32,710 bases of DNA from Bacilli bacterium. GTDB lineage: Bacteria; Bacillota_I; Bacilli_A; RF39; UBA660. The first letter of the stretch is position 1, and each line of letters starts with the position of its first letter. The translations under genes were made by a program, and so were the position numbers. Below, piece after piece: positions 1 through 7,331 of the stretch. The notes beneath the pieces are model-generated. The model saw nothing but the letters and a program-made list of their open reading frames with translations, was not told where the DNA came from and did not search any database. Location of the stretch: the NCBI GenBank assembly GCA_017473105.1, contig JAFUNE010000017.1:1-32710 (forward strand). Reading direction: 5' to 3'.

Positions 1-1
1 A

Positions 2-127
2 TCAAAAGCCAACAATACTGAATTAAAAGAAAAACTAGACCTATTAAATAATAGACCTAGAAAATGTATAAACTATAATACACCAAATGAGTTAATTAAT
101 GAATATATCATTAATTGTTGCACTTGA
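2..127 (+). CDS. IS30-family transposase, C-terminal fragment (5' part outside window)
   Basis: An open frame enters from the window edge and ends at TGA. It encodes 41 residues containing LLNNRPRKCINYNTPNEL, which matches the typical C-terminal end of IS30-family DDE transposases (NxRPRKxLxxxTPxE). The catalytic part lies outside the window, so whether the element is intact cannot be judged. The bases right after the stop (TTGATTTGACAAATC) resemble the terminal sequence that follows the transposase in many IS30 elements, so the right end of the element probably falls near 130-147. The identification rests on a short but characteristic motif. Confidence 0.75.
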   Translation, partial: SKANNTELKEKLDLLNNRPRKCINYNTPNELINEYIINCCT

Positions 128-147
128 TTTGACAAATCATCATGATT

Positions 148-178
148 AAAAAACATTAACTTTTTGTTAATGTTTTTT
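148..178. terminator. Bidirectional hairpin terminator
   Basis: A perfect 13-bp stem (148-160 with 166-178) has a 5-nt loop, an A-run on one side and a T-run on the other. It can stop transcription from the transposase side and from the minus-strand membrane protein gene, whose TAA stop lies inside the hairpin. Confidence 0.8.
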
Positions 179-934
179 ACATGATGATTTTTGTTCTTTT
201 TCGTATGAATATACTATATCCATATTTGCCTTTATTACTTCTTCTTCACTTTCATATTTATTATAATTATCTGCAAACTTTATTAGCAATTCCAAATTGT
301 AATTCATAAGTTCTTCTTCCGAAATAAATTCTCCGTTTGATTTTATATTTTCAACACCATATTTACCTACTCTTATATTTACTATATCGTTGTTACTTCT
401 TACACAATCAACAGTTGTTTTTTCATATGTTATATATTCATTCATAAATACTATTGTAAACATTAAAACTGTTGAAATAATTAATGATAGTAAATCTAAT
501 TTTAATCTGTCACATTTATATTTTTTTTCAAATAAGTATACGTTTAAATACCAGATTATTGTAATATGTAAAATTAATGATAAACATATCACTGATATAT
601 TATAATGCATAAGTATATTTATTTTATTTATATTTAAAAATCCAATTATTATTGAAAATATTATTATATTTATATTTTTTACTATATTTACGTCTTTTAA
701 ATGTAGTCTTATTCTTTTAGTAATTTTATTTACAATTATAAGTTCTAGTATATTTATTATTAACCAGATCAAATTATAAAATATTAAATATAGAATTTGG
801 TAGTTTTCAACAAGTTTAACTAATACTTTTTCATCAATAAAATTAAGTCCTTTTATAATTAGAAAATTTAATATAATAAATATAATTGTATTTATAATTA
901 AATATAGAAATTTATTTGTATTTTTCTTTTTCAT
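167..934 (-). CDS. Polytopic membrane protein of unknown function
   Basis: About 255 residues, not recognised as any named family. It has roughly five hydrophobic segments (about residues 10-30, 45-70, 88-104, 111-134 and 146-166), followed by a soluble, acidic C-terminal part of about 85 residues that probably faces outside if the Lys-rich N-terminus is cytoplasmic. I start at the ATG before KKKNTN because TAGGG lies 9 nt upstream. An alternative ATG at 953-955 would add seven residues, but it overlaps a TATAAT that could be the -10 box. The gene stands alone between the IS30 fragment and murT. The protein is rich in Ile, Asn and Lys, as expected from the low GC. The function is unknown. Confidence 0.6.
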   Translation of the reverse strand: MKKKNTNKFLYLIINTIIFIILNFLIIKGLNFIDEKVLVKLVENYQILYLIFYNLIWLIINILELIIVNKITKRIRLHLKDVNIVKNINIIIFSIIIGFLNINKINILMHYNISVICLSLILHITIIWYLNVYLFEKKYKCDRLKLDLLSLIISTVLMFTIVFMNEYITYEKTTVDCVRSNNDIVNIRVGKYGVENIKSNGEFISEEELMNYNLELLIKFADNYNKYESEEEVIKANMDIVYSYEKEQKSSCKKH

Positions 935-1040
935 TTTTATCATCCCTAAATTCATTATACTCTCTTTTTTTCATATTAATAATCTTGTAGACATTTTATT
1001 TACTATTATATAATATATTTTTTAAAATTTAACTTTTATT

Positions 1041-1068
1041 TTGTAAAATATTTATTTTGTTATATAAT
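1041..1068 (+). promoter_or_regulatory. Promoter of murT-gatD
   Basis: TTGTAA (1041-1046), a 16-bp spacer and TATAAT (1063-1068) lie just upstream of the AGGTGA ribosome binding site (1075-1080) of murT. Confidence 0.55.
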
Positions 1069-1084
1069 AATTTTAGGTGATATT

Positions 1085-2413
1085 ATGTGGAAAATAATTG
1101 TAATATTTGTTTGTAAATTTATTAATAAACTTAGTAAACTACTTGGTCATGAAGGGAGTGTTATTGGTGGTCATTATGCTTTAAAATTAGATAAAAACAT
1201 TTTAAAGAAAATTGAGTTACCTAAATATGTTGTTGGTATTACTGGTTCTAGTGGTAAGAGTTCTAGTACAGAACTAATGTATAACATACTAACAAAAAAT
1301 AATTATACTGTTTGTTATAATAAAGAAGGGAGTAATACTATAAATGGTATAACTTCTATGATTTTAAATAATTGTAATTTTTTTGGAAAAGTTAAAAAAG
1401 ATATTTTACTAATGGAACTTGATGAACAATTTATGAAGTATATTTTTGAACATATAACTCCTACTCATTTAATGATTACTAACATTACTCGTGATCAACC
1501 ACCTAGAAACTCTCATCCTGAAAAAATATATAATGCGATAAAAGGTGCAATTCCTGAAGGTACAACGTTAATTCTTAATGTTGATGACCCTTTTGTTAAT
1601 AGACTTAGAATTAATCATAAAGGTATTAAGGTAAGTTATGGAGTAAGTCAAAATGATTATTCAATTGCAAGCAAACTTCATAATTTAGATGCTTGTTATT
1701 GCCCTATTTGTAATTCTAAACTTGAATATGAATTTTATCATTATGGACATATTGGTTCTTATCAGTGTCCGAAATATCATTTCTATAGAGGAACTCCTCA
1801 ATATGAAGCAAAGAATGTTGATGTTGTAAATAGAAGAATCACAATAAATGAAAAAGAAGTTAAATTACCATCTAATTTTTTATACACTGTTTATTTTGTA
1901 ACTGGATGTTATGCTTTATGTAAATCACTTGGTTTGAGTGATGATGAAATTCTTAATGTTTTAAATGGTGATATTAAAACTAAAAGATTGAATATTTATA
2001 AATTTAATAAAAGAAATTGGCAAATGCTTGCTAGTAAAAATGAAAATAATTTAAGTTATAAACAATCACTTGATTACATTGTACATGAAGATGGTGATAA
2101 AACTATCATTCTTGGTTTTGATTCTTCAAGTCGTAGATATAAAGAAAATGATATTTCATGGATTTGGGATATTGATTTTGAAATATTAAAACATGATAGT
2201 ATTAAAAATATTATATTAATTGGTAAATTTTGTTACGATTTAGAACTTAGAATGAAATATGCCAATATTGAAGATGATAAAATAATTCTTGTCCCTGATT
2301 TAAAGGATTTAGCTAAGATAATTAAAAAGAAAACTAAAGGAAATATTTATTCAATGGTTTGTTTTGATAAGGAAATTCAATTAAAAAATATTATAAAGGA
2401 GGAACAAAAATGA
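1085..2413 (+). CDS. murT: Lipid II isoglutaminyl synthase, Mur-ligase subunit MurT
   Basis: 442 residues, a normal MurT length. With GatD it amidates the alpha-carboxyl of D-Glu in lipid II to D-isoglutamine at the cytoplasmic membrane. The central Mur-ligase domain carries the ATP P-loop GSSGKS (residues 54-59), and the C-terminal MurT-specific domain shows SWIWDIDFE and YDLELRMKYA. Asp385 in the latter aligns with the catalytic-triad Asp that MurT supplies to GatD. The inserted zinc ribbon keeps Cys206, Cys209 and Cys228, but the usual fourth Cys is Tyr231, with His232 next to it. The gene overlaps gatD by ATGA, so translation is coupled. AGGTGA lies 4 nt before the ATG. The family call is secure. 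Confidence 0.93.
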   Translation: MWKIIVIFVCKFINKLSKLLGHEGSVIGGHYALKLDKNILKKIELPKYVVGITGSSGKSSSTELMYNILTKNNYTVCYNKEGSNTINGITSMILNNCNFFGKVKKDILLMELDEQFMKYIFEHITPTHLMITNITRDQPPRNSHPEKIYNAIKGAIPEGTTLILNVDDPFVNRLRINHKGIKVSYGVSQNDYSIASKLHNLDACYCPICNSKLEYEFYHYGHIGSYQCPKYHFYRGTPQYEAKNVDVVNRRITINEKEVKLPSNFLYTVYFVTGCYALCKSLGLSDDEILNVLNGDIKTKRLNIYKFNKRNWQMLASKNENNLSYKQSLDYIVHEDGDKTIILGFDSSSRRYKENDISWIWDIDFEILKHDSIKNIILIGKFCYDLELRMKYANIEDDKIILVPDLKDLAKIIKKKTKGNIYSMVCFDKEIQLKNIIKEEQK

Positions 2414-3132
2414 TAAACGTTTTACATTTATATTATGATTTGTTAAACCTTTATGGAGAAAACGCAAATACAAGATGTATCAAGTATAATCTTGAATTAA
2501 ATAAAATAAGAGTTAAAGTAGATTATAAAAGTTTAAATGATCAAATTAATTTTGATAACTATGATATTATTTATATTGGTTCTGGTTCTGAGGATAATAT
2601 GAAACTTGCCTTAAATGATATTTTAAAAAGAAAAAATGAAATTGAAAAATATATTGAAAGTAATAAATATTTAATATTAACTGGTTCTTCTATGGATTTA
2701 TTTGGTAAATTTATAGAAACAAAGACTGAAAAACTTAATGCTTTAAACATATTTGACTATTATACTAGATATATTAGTGAGTCTAATCTAAACAATGCTT
2801 CCAAAGATAGAATTGTTGGTGAAGTTAGAGGTAAGTGTGATTTTATTGATGAAGAAATTATTGGATTTCAAAATAGATGTGATTTAGTTTTTGGCATTAA
2901 AGAACCATTGTTTAAATTAAACAAAGATTACTCTAATGATTTAAAAAATGATAATGAAGGATTTGTATACAAAAATGTTTATGCTACTCATATCATTGGT
3001 CCATTACTTATTAGAAATCCATTTTTTACAAATTTTATATTATGCAAATTATGTAAAACTAAAAAACTTAAATATAATAATTTAGATGAGATAAGCATTA
3101 ATGCATATAAAAAATACTTAGAAAATTTCTAA
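2410..3132 (+). CDS. gatD: Lipid II isoglutaminyl synthase, glutamine amidotransferase-like subunit GatD
   Basis: 240 residues. In the MurT/GatD enzyme this subunit hydrolyses glutamine and passes ammonia to MurT. The N-terminal LYYDLLNLYGENANT matches the GatD signature, and YIGSGSEDNM and GPLLIRNP are also typical. The expected nucleophile motif (usually ICGGYQLLG) reads LILTGSSMDLFG, so Thr91/Ser94 stand where Cys belongs. The histidine normally directly before GPLL is Ile196, with a His two residues earlier (His194). Glutaminase activity is therefore doubtful, or it uses a shifted active site. AAGGAGG at the murT 3' end is the ribosome binding site. A terminator hairpin encloses the stop. 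Confidence 0.85.
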   Translation: MINVLHLYYDLLNLYGENANTRCIKYNLELNKIRVKVDYKSLNDQINFDNYDIIYIGSGSEDNMKLALNDILKRKNEIEKYIESNKYLILTGSSMDLFGKFIETKTEKLNALNIFDYYTRYISESNLNNASKDRIVGEVRGKCDFIDEEIIGFQNRCDLVFGIKEPLFKLNKDYSNDLKNDNEGFVYKNVYATHIIGPLLIRNPFFTNFILCKLCKTKKLKYNNLDEISINAYKKYLENF

Positions 3133-3139
3133 GTATTTT
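3111..3139. terminator. Hairpin terminator between convergent gatD and psd
   Basis: An 11-bp stem (3111-3121 with 3129-3139) has a 7-nt loop and is followed by a T-rich tract. It encloses the gatD stop codon and lies against the psd stop, so it probably works in both directions. Confidence 0.75.
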
Positions 3140-4034
3140 ATTTTTTTATTATTCTATTTATTATTCTTTTTAGGAATTTTGCTTTTCCTATTCTCTCTCC
3201 ATATTTAACTATTGTCTCTATATTTTCTTGCGAATTTTTATAAATATCTTCATCTAGCTTAATGGTGTTTTTTTTGAATAATAATACTATTGTAGAACCA
3301 CCAAATTCGAAGTATCCTTTTTCTTCTCCTTTCTTATAGATGTATGTTTCATGAGCATTTTTTATTCTTCCAATACAAAGTGCTCCTATTTCTACTTGAA
3401 TTACTTTTCCAAAATTATTTGTATTCAATAGAGTCCACTCTCTTGAATTCATATTATAAAAATTATATTTATTTAACGCTATTGGTTGTACTGTGTGAAG
3501 TACACCTTTTATTTTTGTATTCTTACCTTTTGATCCGCTATCGATGTAGCAATATCTATGGTAGTTATCAGTTGATAATCTGAATACTAGAGCGTCTCCA
3601 CCTTTATAATCTTCCATAATATCTTTATCAACTAAAGAATTAATACTATAATATCCATTCTTTATCCCGATAGTTAAATCATCTGTTATTTTATATGCGA
3701 TTAGTTTACTATCACATGGACTTATTAAAACATCTTTACTTGCATTTATTGGTCTTTTATAAGATATTACTTTTCTTGTAAAAAAATCATTATACGATTT
3801 ATATTTTCTATCATCATATTCAAACATATTTATATCATTTTTATCTATGAATCTTTTTATCATAAATTTTGATAATCCACTATTCATAAACAATGCTGCT
3901 AGATTTGATATTGGTTTAGTTATAAGTACTTTTAATATCATTCTTCCAATAAGCGTATTATATAAAAATTTTAGAGCTAATGATGGTTCAGTTACAATGT
4001 TAACTTCACTATTTCTTTCTCTTGATATATACAT
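3138..4034 (-). CDS. psd: Phosphatidylserine decarboxylase proenzyme
   Basis: 298 residues, the length of the Clostridium-type enzyme. It converts phosphatidylserine to phosphatidylethanolamine at the membrane. The GGST motif near residue 247 is the self-cleavage site whose Ser becomes the pyruvoyl group. SPCDSK carries the conserved Asp, and STDNYHRYCYIDSG and VLHTVQPIA carry the conserved His residues. All catalytic elements are present. The start overlaps the pssA stop by one base (TAATG), giving a two-gene phospholipid operon with the substrate-producing enzyme first. Confidence 0.95.
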   Translation of the reverse strand: MYISRERNSEVNIVTEPSLALKFLYNTLIGRMILKVLITKPISNLAALFMNSGLSKFMIKRFIDKNDINMFEYDDRKYKSYNDFFTRKVISYKRPINASKDVLISPCDSKLIAYKITDDLTIGIKNGYYSINSLVDKDIMEDYKGGDALVFRLSTDNYHRYCYIDSGSKGKNTKIKGVLHTVQPIALNKYNFYNMNSREWTLLNTNNFGKVIQVEIGALCIGRIKNAHETYIYKKGEEKGYFEFGGSTIVLLFKKNTIKLDEDIYKNSQENIETIVKYGERIGKAKFLKRIINRIIKK

Positions 4035-4636
4035 TATTTCACCATCAATGCAAACATTAATATTCCAACAATTACCACCGCTAACATTACTTTAGTATCT
4101 GGTTTTTTTATTTTTATTTTTAAAATAAATAATACACCTACTACTGCCATCATTATTATATATGTCATTTGAAAATAACTTCCTAATATGTCTTTTAACA
4201 TATAAATAAATGGGAAAACCATAGCTGATGTTGTAATTGGCAACCCTGTATATGCTTTTACTGGTTCCGTGCTATTTCTTGTTATTTCTAAAACATTAAA
4301 CCATGCTAATCTTATTAATCCTGCTGTTGGGAATAGTGCAACCAATATCATTGGTGCCCCTAATTTATATCCTATTATTGCTGGTAGTACTCCAAAAGAT
4401 ACTACATCTGCTAAACTATCTAATTGTACTCCAAAATGTCTTTCTTCTACTGTTCTTTTCTTTTTTGTTCTTGCTACTTTTCCATCAAACATATCACAAA
4501 TTCCAGCAAACATTAACAATATTATTGCATAAAAAATGCTTTTTTCATTTCCTGTTGTAGCACATATTATCCCAAGTATTCCTGAAATAAAATTCATATA
4601 TGTTAAATACACTGTATAATCATAAATTCCGATCAT
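4034..4636 (-). CDS. pssA: CDP-diacylglycerol-serine O-phosphatidyltransferase
   Basis: 200 residues, a multi-spanning CDP-alcohol phosphatidyltransferase making phosphatidylserine from CDP-diacylglycerol and serine. The family motif is visible as DGKVAR, a longer-than-minimal linker, then GVQLDSLAD, supplying the metal-binding Asp residues. FGVLPAI follows, as in other PssA proteins. Pairing with psd directly downstream supports serine as the acceptor rather than glycerol phosphate or inositol. The ribosome binding site AGAGGTG lies just upstream of the ATG, and a promoter precedes it. Confidence 0.93.
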   Translation of the reverse strand: MIGIYDYTVYLTYMNFISGILGIICATTGNEKSIFYAIILLMFAGICDMFDGKVARTKKKRTVEERHFGVQLDSLADVVSFGVLPAIIGYKLGAPMILVALFPTAGLIRLAWFNVLEITRNSTEPVKAYTGLPITTSAMVFPFIYMLKDILGSYFQMTYIIMMAVVGVLFILKIKIKKPDTKVMLAVVIVGILMFALMVK

Positions 4637-4653
4637 AAAACACCTCTTAACAT

Positions 4654-4682
4654 ATTATACTAATTATTTATAAAAAATGCAA
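4654..4682 (-). promoter_or_regulatory. Promoter of pssA-psd
   Basis: On the minus strand, TATAAT (4654-4659) is preceded after 17 bp by TTGCAT (4677-4682). The -10 box is perfect and the -35 box is weak. No clear terminator separates this from the peptide genes upstream, so some read-through from the bacteriocin operon is possible. Confidence 0.5.
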
Positions 4683-4701
4683 ATTTCGGTATTATTTTAA
4701 T

Positions 4702-4854
4702 TTAACATGTATTTGTTTGTCCTCTTAATTTTCTTTTTATTGCTGAGCCAATCATTTGTCCAATCGATAAAACAGCATTTACTATTCTTGCAAGTGCATT
4801 TAATGATGATGCATTTATTCCTCCTTTTATTTCATATAATTCATTTTTAGTCAT
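4702..4854 (-). CDS. Double-glycine-leader bacteriocin-like peptide A
   Basis: 50 residues. The 12-residue leader MTKNELYEIKGG fits the double-glycine consensus (Glu -8, Leu -7, Ile -4, GG at -2/-1) cut by C39 proteases. The predicted mature part is 38 residues: hydrophobic and helical in the middle, with a GxxxG motif (GQMIG), then a strongly basic stretch (KRK, R) and a final Cys. It contains no acidic residue. GxxxG motifs are typical of class IIb two-peptide bacteriocins. The ATG overlaps the stop of peptide B by 8 nt and has no ribosome binding site of its own, so it is probably translated by coupling. The C39 transporter gene lies directly upstream in the same direction. The specific peptide family is not recognised. 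Confidence 0.8.
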   Translation of the reverse strand: MTKNELYEIKGGINASSLNALARIVNAVLSIGQMIGSAIKRKLRGQTNTC

Positions 4855-4981
4855 TACATGGTAATGGTCTTAAAAATCCGTCAATGACTCCTGCTATAAA
4901 TGAAACTAAGGCTCCTAATACAATTCCAAATCCCCATTTTGATGCCCCAGCCTTTATTTCATATAATTCTTGATTCGTTAT
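4847..4981 (-). CDS. Double-glycine-type bacteriocin-like peptide B with non-canonical ATA start
   Basis: 44 residues read from ATA at 4981. The leader ITNQELYEIKAG aligns residue for residue with that of peptide A, with ATA where A has ATG and AG instead of GG at the cleavage site. The predicted mature part is 32 residues with two GxxxG motifs (GIVLG, GVIDG), one Trp and one Cys. The frame has no ATG, GTG or TTG between the upstream stop (4988-4990) and the leader. Even so, a strong AAAGGAG (4991-4997) sits 9 nt before this ATA and 6 nt before another ATA at 4984. The gene overlaps the transporter 3' end. It could be translated from AUA or be recently silenced by an ATG-to-ATA change. Confidence 0.65.
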   Translation of the reverse strand: MTNQELYEIKAGASKWGFGIVLGALVSFIAGVIDGFLRPLPCND

Positions 4982-7037
4982 TATGACCTACTCCTTTCAT
5001 TTTATATTTTTCTTTAAACATATCTATAATTTCTTTTTTATGTGATATGTATATAATTGTTTTATCTTTAAAACAATCAAATATTTTACCAATTATTTCT
5101 TTTTCTTCTTTGTAACCTACTTCACTTAATGACTCGTCTAATATTAAATAATTAAAATCACTTAATATACTTCTTGCTAATATTATTTTTTGTCTTTCTC
5201 CTCCTGATATGTTAAATCCATTTTCTTCTATCATAAAATTGTTTCTTAGTTTATTTTTATCTCTTAATTTTTTCAGATTACATACTTCTAATACTTTTTC
5301 AAATTTATTTCTATCTATGTTTCTTCCATATATTATATTATTTTCAAATGTATCATTATTTATATAACTATTTTGTGATACATAAGTTATATTGTTTGAA
5401 ATATTATCATGTGATATATCTTTCAAATTTTGTTTTCCTAAATATATATTTCCTTCGTATTCATTTAAATATTTCATTAAGATTTTCATAATAGTACTTT
5501 TTCCAATACCACTATTTCCATGTATCAAAAACTTACTTCCATACTTTATCTTTATATCCACATTTTTAAATATATATTTCAATCCTGTTTTATATGATAC
5601 ATTTTCTATTATTATATCTTCTTTTATACATTCTTTTTTTGTTTTTTTGTTTTCACTTTTAATAAGTACTAAATCGTTAATTCTATTATATATATTTTTT
5701 ATGTATTCAATATTTGGATACATATCAAGTAACTCTTTTATTGGTTCTTGAAAATAATATAATACTGAATTATAAAGCATAAATTCTCCTATTGTTATTA
5801 CTCCTTTATTTATATAAATTATGCCTAATGTTATCGATAGGATATAACTTAAATTTACTATTATTTCTTTTAGAAAAGTTGACTTATTTATTAATTCTGA
5901 GTATTTTTTTATTTTGTTAAGGTTAATGATATAATTTACTTCTATTTTTTTAAGCATTTCATTTATCATGTTAAGATTTTTATTTGTTTCATAACCATAG
6001 ATTGTTTCATTTAAAACTTTATCATAATTATTTTGACTTATTAAAACTTCTTCTGTCTTTTTTGAATATGTTCTTCTTAAAATAATTGTTATTGTAAAAT
6101 AGATTAACATTTCAAATATGTTTATTATAATTAAATTTTTATTAATTGATAAAAGTATTATCATACTTATAAATATCAATAATAAGTTTATAGATATATT
6201 CACCAATATTTTCGAAAATATATCTTTCAAAAATTGTAAATCATTAAGTCTACTTACTATTTCTCCTGTTGATTTTGTTTTGAAATATTGGTAAGGAAGG
6301 TTAAAATATTTTCTTAAAATATCATTATTTATACTTAATGATATTTTATTTTCTATAAATATCATATATTTATTTCTTATATAGTTAAATATGTTTTTAA
6401 AGATAAATAGATTTAAAAATAATATAGATATTTTTATTAGATTATTATAGTTAAAACTTGGTAAAATTATGTCTATACATATCAATGTATAATAATTTAA
6501 TATTACTCCTAATAATATAGTTAGAATTGAAAATAATACCATAAATATTGTTTCTTTTTTTATTGTTTTTAAATATTGTAGTATCAATGATAATAAATCT
6601 ATATGATTGTTTATTTTTTCTATATTTTTTACTGGATAAATAACTAAACTTGTGTTTTGATATATTTCTTTAAATTCTAAAAATGATATTTTATTTATTG
6701 TACTTGATGGATCCATTATAATTAATTTATTTTTCTTCACTTTATACACTACTATAAAATGATACATATTTTCTTTTAGGACGTGGCATATTATTGGGAA
6801 TGTAATTTTATTATTTATTATTTCTTCATAACTATAATGTAAACCGTAGCCATCAAATCCAAAATTTTTACTACCATTGATAATATCGTATGCTGTTGTT
6901 CCATCTATGTTTGTTTTTAATATATATGATACTTCTTCGTGCGATGCATCTAGTCCATAATATCTCATTATTGATAATAAGCATGATGCTCCACAGTCTT
7001 TATAACCATTTTGTCTAACTATAATTTTTTTATTCAT
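4959..7037 (-). CDS. Peptidase-C39 ABC transporter (bacteriocin processing and export)
   Basis: 692 residues, the normal length of a peptidase-containing ABC transporter. It cuts double-glycine leaders in the cytoplasm and exports the mature peptide. The N-terminal C39 protease has Gln9, catalytic Cys15 (KDCGASC), His93 (MYHFIVVY) and Asp109 (MDPSS). Six membrane segments span about residues 160-430. The ABC domain shows Walker A GNSGIGKST (about 505), signature SGGERQ, Walker B LILDES and the H-loop ISHKK. The start has a strong AGGAGGG. Its 3' end overlaps the peptide B gene, and the two leader peptides downstream are its obvious substrates. No accessory HlyD-like protein is present. Confidence 0.94.
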   Translation of the reverse strand: MNKKIIVRQNGYKDCGASCLLSIMRYYGLDASHEEVSYILKTNIDGTTAYDIINGSKNFGFDGYGLHYSYEEIINNKITFPIICHVLKENMYHFIVVYKVKKNKLIIMDPSSTINKISFLEFKEIYQNTSLVIYPVKNIEKINNHIDLLSLILQYLKTIKKETIFMVLFSILTILLGVILNYYTLICIDIILPSFNYNNLIKISILFLNLFIFKNIFNYIRNKYMIFIENKISLSINNDILRKYFNLPYQYFKTKSTGEIVSRLNDLQFLKDIFSKILVNISINLLLIFISMIILLSINKNLIIINIFEMLIYFTITIILRRTYSKKTEEVLISQNNYDKVLNETIYGYETNKNLNMINEMLKKIEVNYIINLNKIKKYSELINKSTFLKEIIVNLSYILSITLGIIYINKGVITIGEFMLYNSVLYYFQEPIKELLDMYPNIEYIKNIYNRINDLVLIKSENKKTKKECIKEDIIIENVSYKTGLKYIFKNVDIKIKYGSKFLIHGNSGIGKSTIMKILMKYLNEYEGNIYLGKQNLKDISHDNISNNITYVSQNSYINNDTFENNIIYGRNIDRNKFEKVLEVCNLKKLRDKNKLRNNFMIEENGFNISGGERQKIILARSILSDFNYLILDESLSEVGYKEEKEIIGKIFDCFKDKTIIYISHKKEIIDMFKEKYKMKGVGHNNESRII

Positions 7038-7097
7038 TTCACCCTCCTACTTATATAATTAGTCAAAACTTTTTTAAACACTACTTTTTATAAAAAA

Positions 7098-7121
7098 AAT
7101 CTCACATTTTTTTGTGAGATT
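7098..7121 (-). terminator. Rho-independent terminator after the 73-residue ORF
   Basis: A 9-bp stem (7098-7106 with 7113-7121) has a 6-nt loop and is followed on the minus strand by a run of Ts. It contains the TGA stop of the upstream gene. It separates the repeat/zincin operon from the transporter-peptide operon, so the latter must have its own promoter between 7038 and 7097. Confidence 0.8.
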
Positions 7122-7323
7122 CTTTATCATACATATTTAAATATAATTCTGAGTCTTTTATTAATGTATTATTTTTTATACACTCAGATAATATTTTTAT
7201 TTTTGTTTTATAATCTTTTATCATGAACCAATTATTAGGAAATATTTCACTATAATAATTTTTGAATTTATTTGCATATGTCATTTCTGCTATTACATAT
7301 AATTTAAAATGTTCTTTTTCCAT
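7102..7323 (-). CDS. Small hypothetical protein (73 aa)
   Basis: 73 residues, Lys- and Tyr-rich, without signal peptide or membrane segment. I do not recognise a family. It begins 8 nt after the zincin gene stop, with TAGGAGAA overlapping that stop as ribosome binding site, so the two genes are co-transcribed. A terminator follows at once. It could be a small partner or inhibitor of the zincin, or conceivably an immunity protein for the neighbouring bacteriocin. Neither idea has direct support. Confidence 0.65.
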   Translation of the reverse strand: MEKEHFKLYVIAEMTYANKFKNYYSEIFPNNWFMIKDYKTKIKILSECIKNNTLIKDSELYLNMYDKESHKKM

Positions 7324-7331
7324 ATGTTCTC

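Noticed and set aside
4806..4828. Strong AAAGGAGG followed by ATG on the minus strand inside the peptide A gene
   Set aside because: It encodes the Lys-Gly-Gly of the leader. The ATG behind it is out of frame and reaches a stop after four codons.
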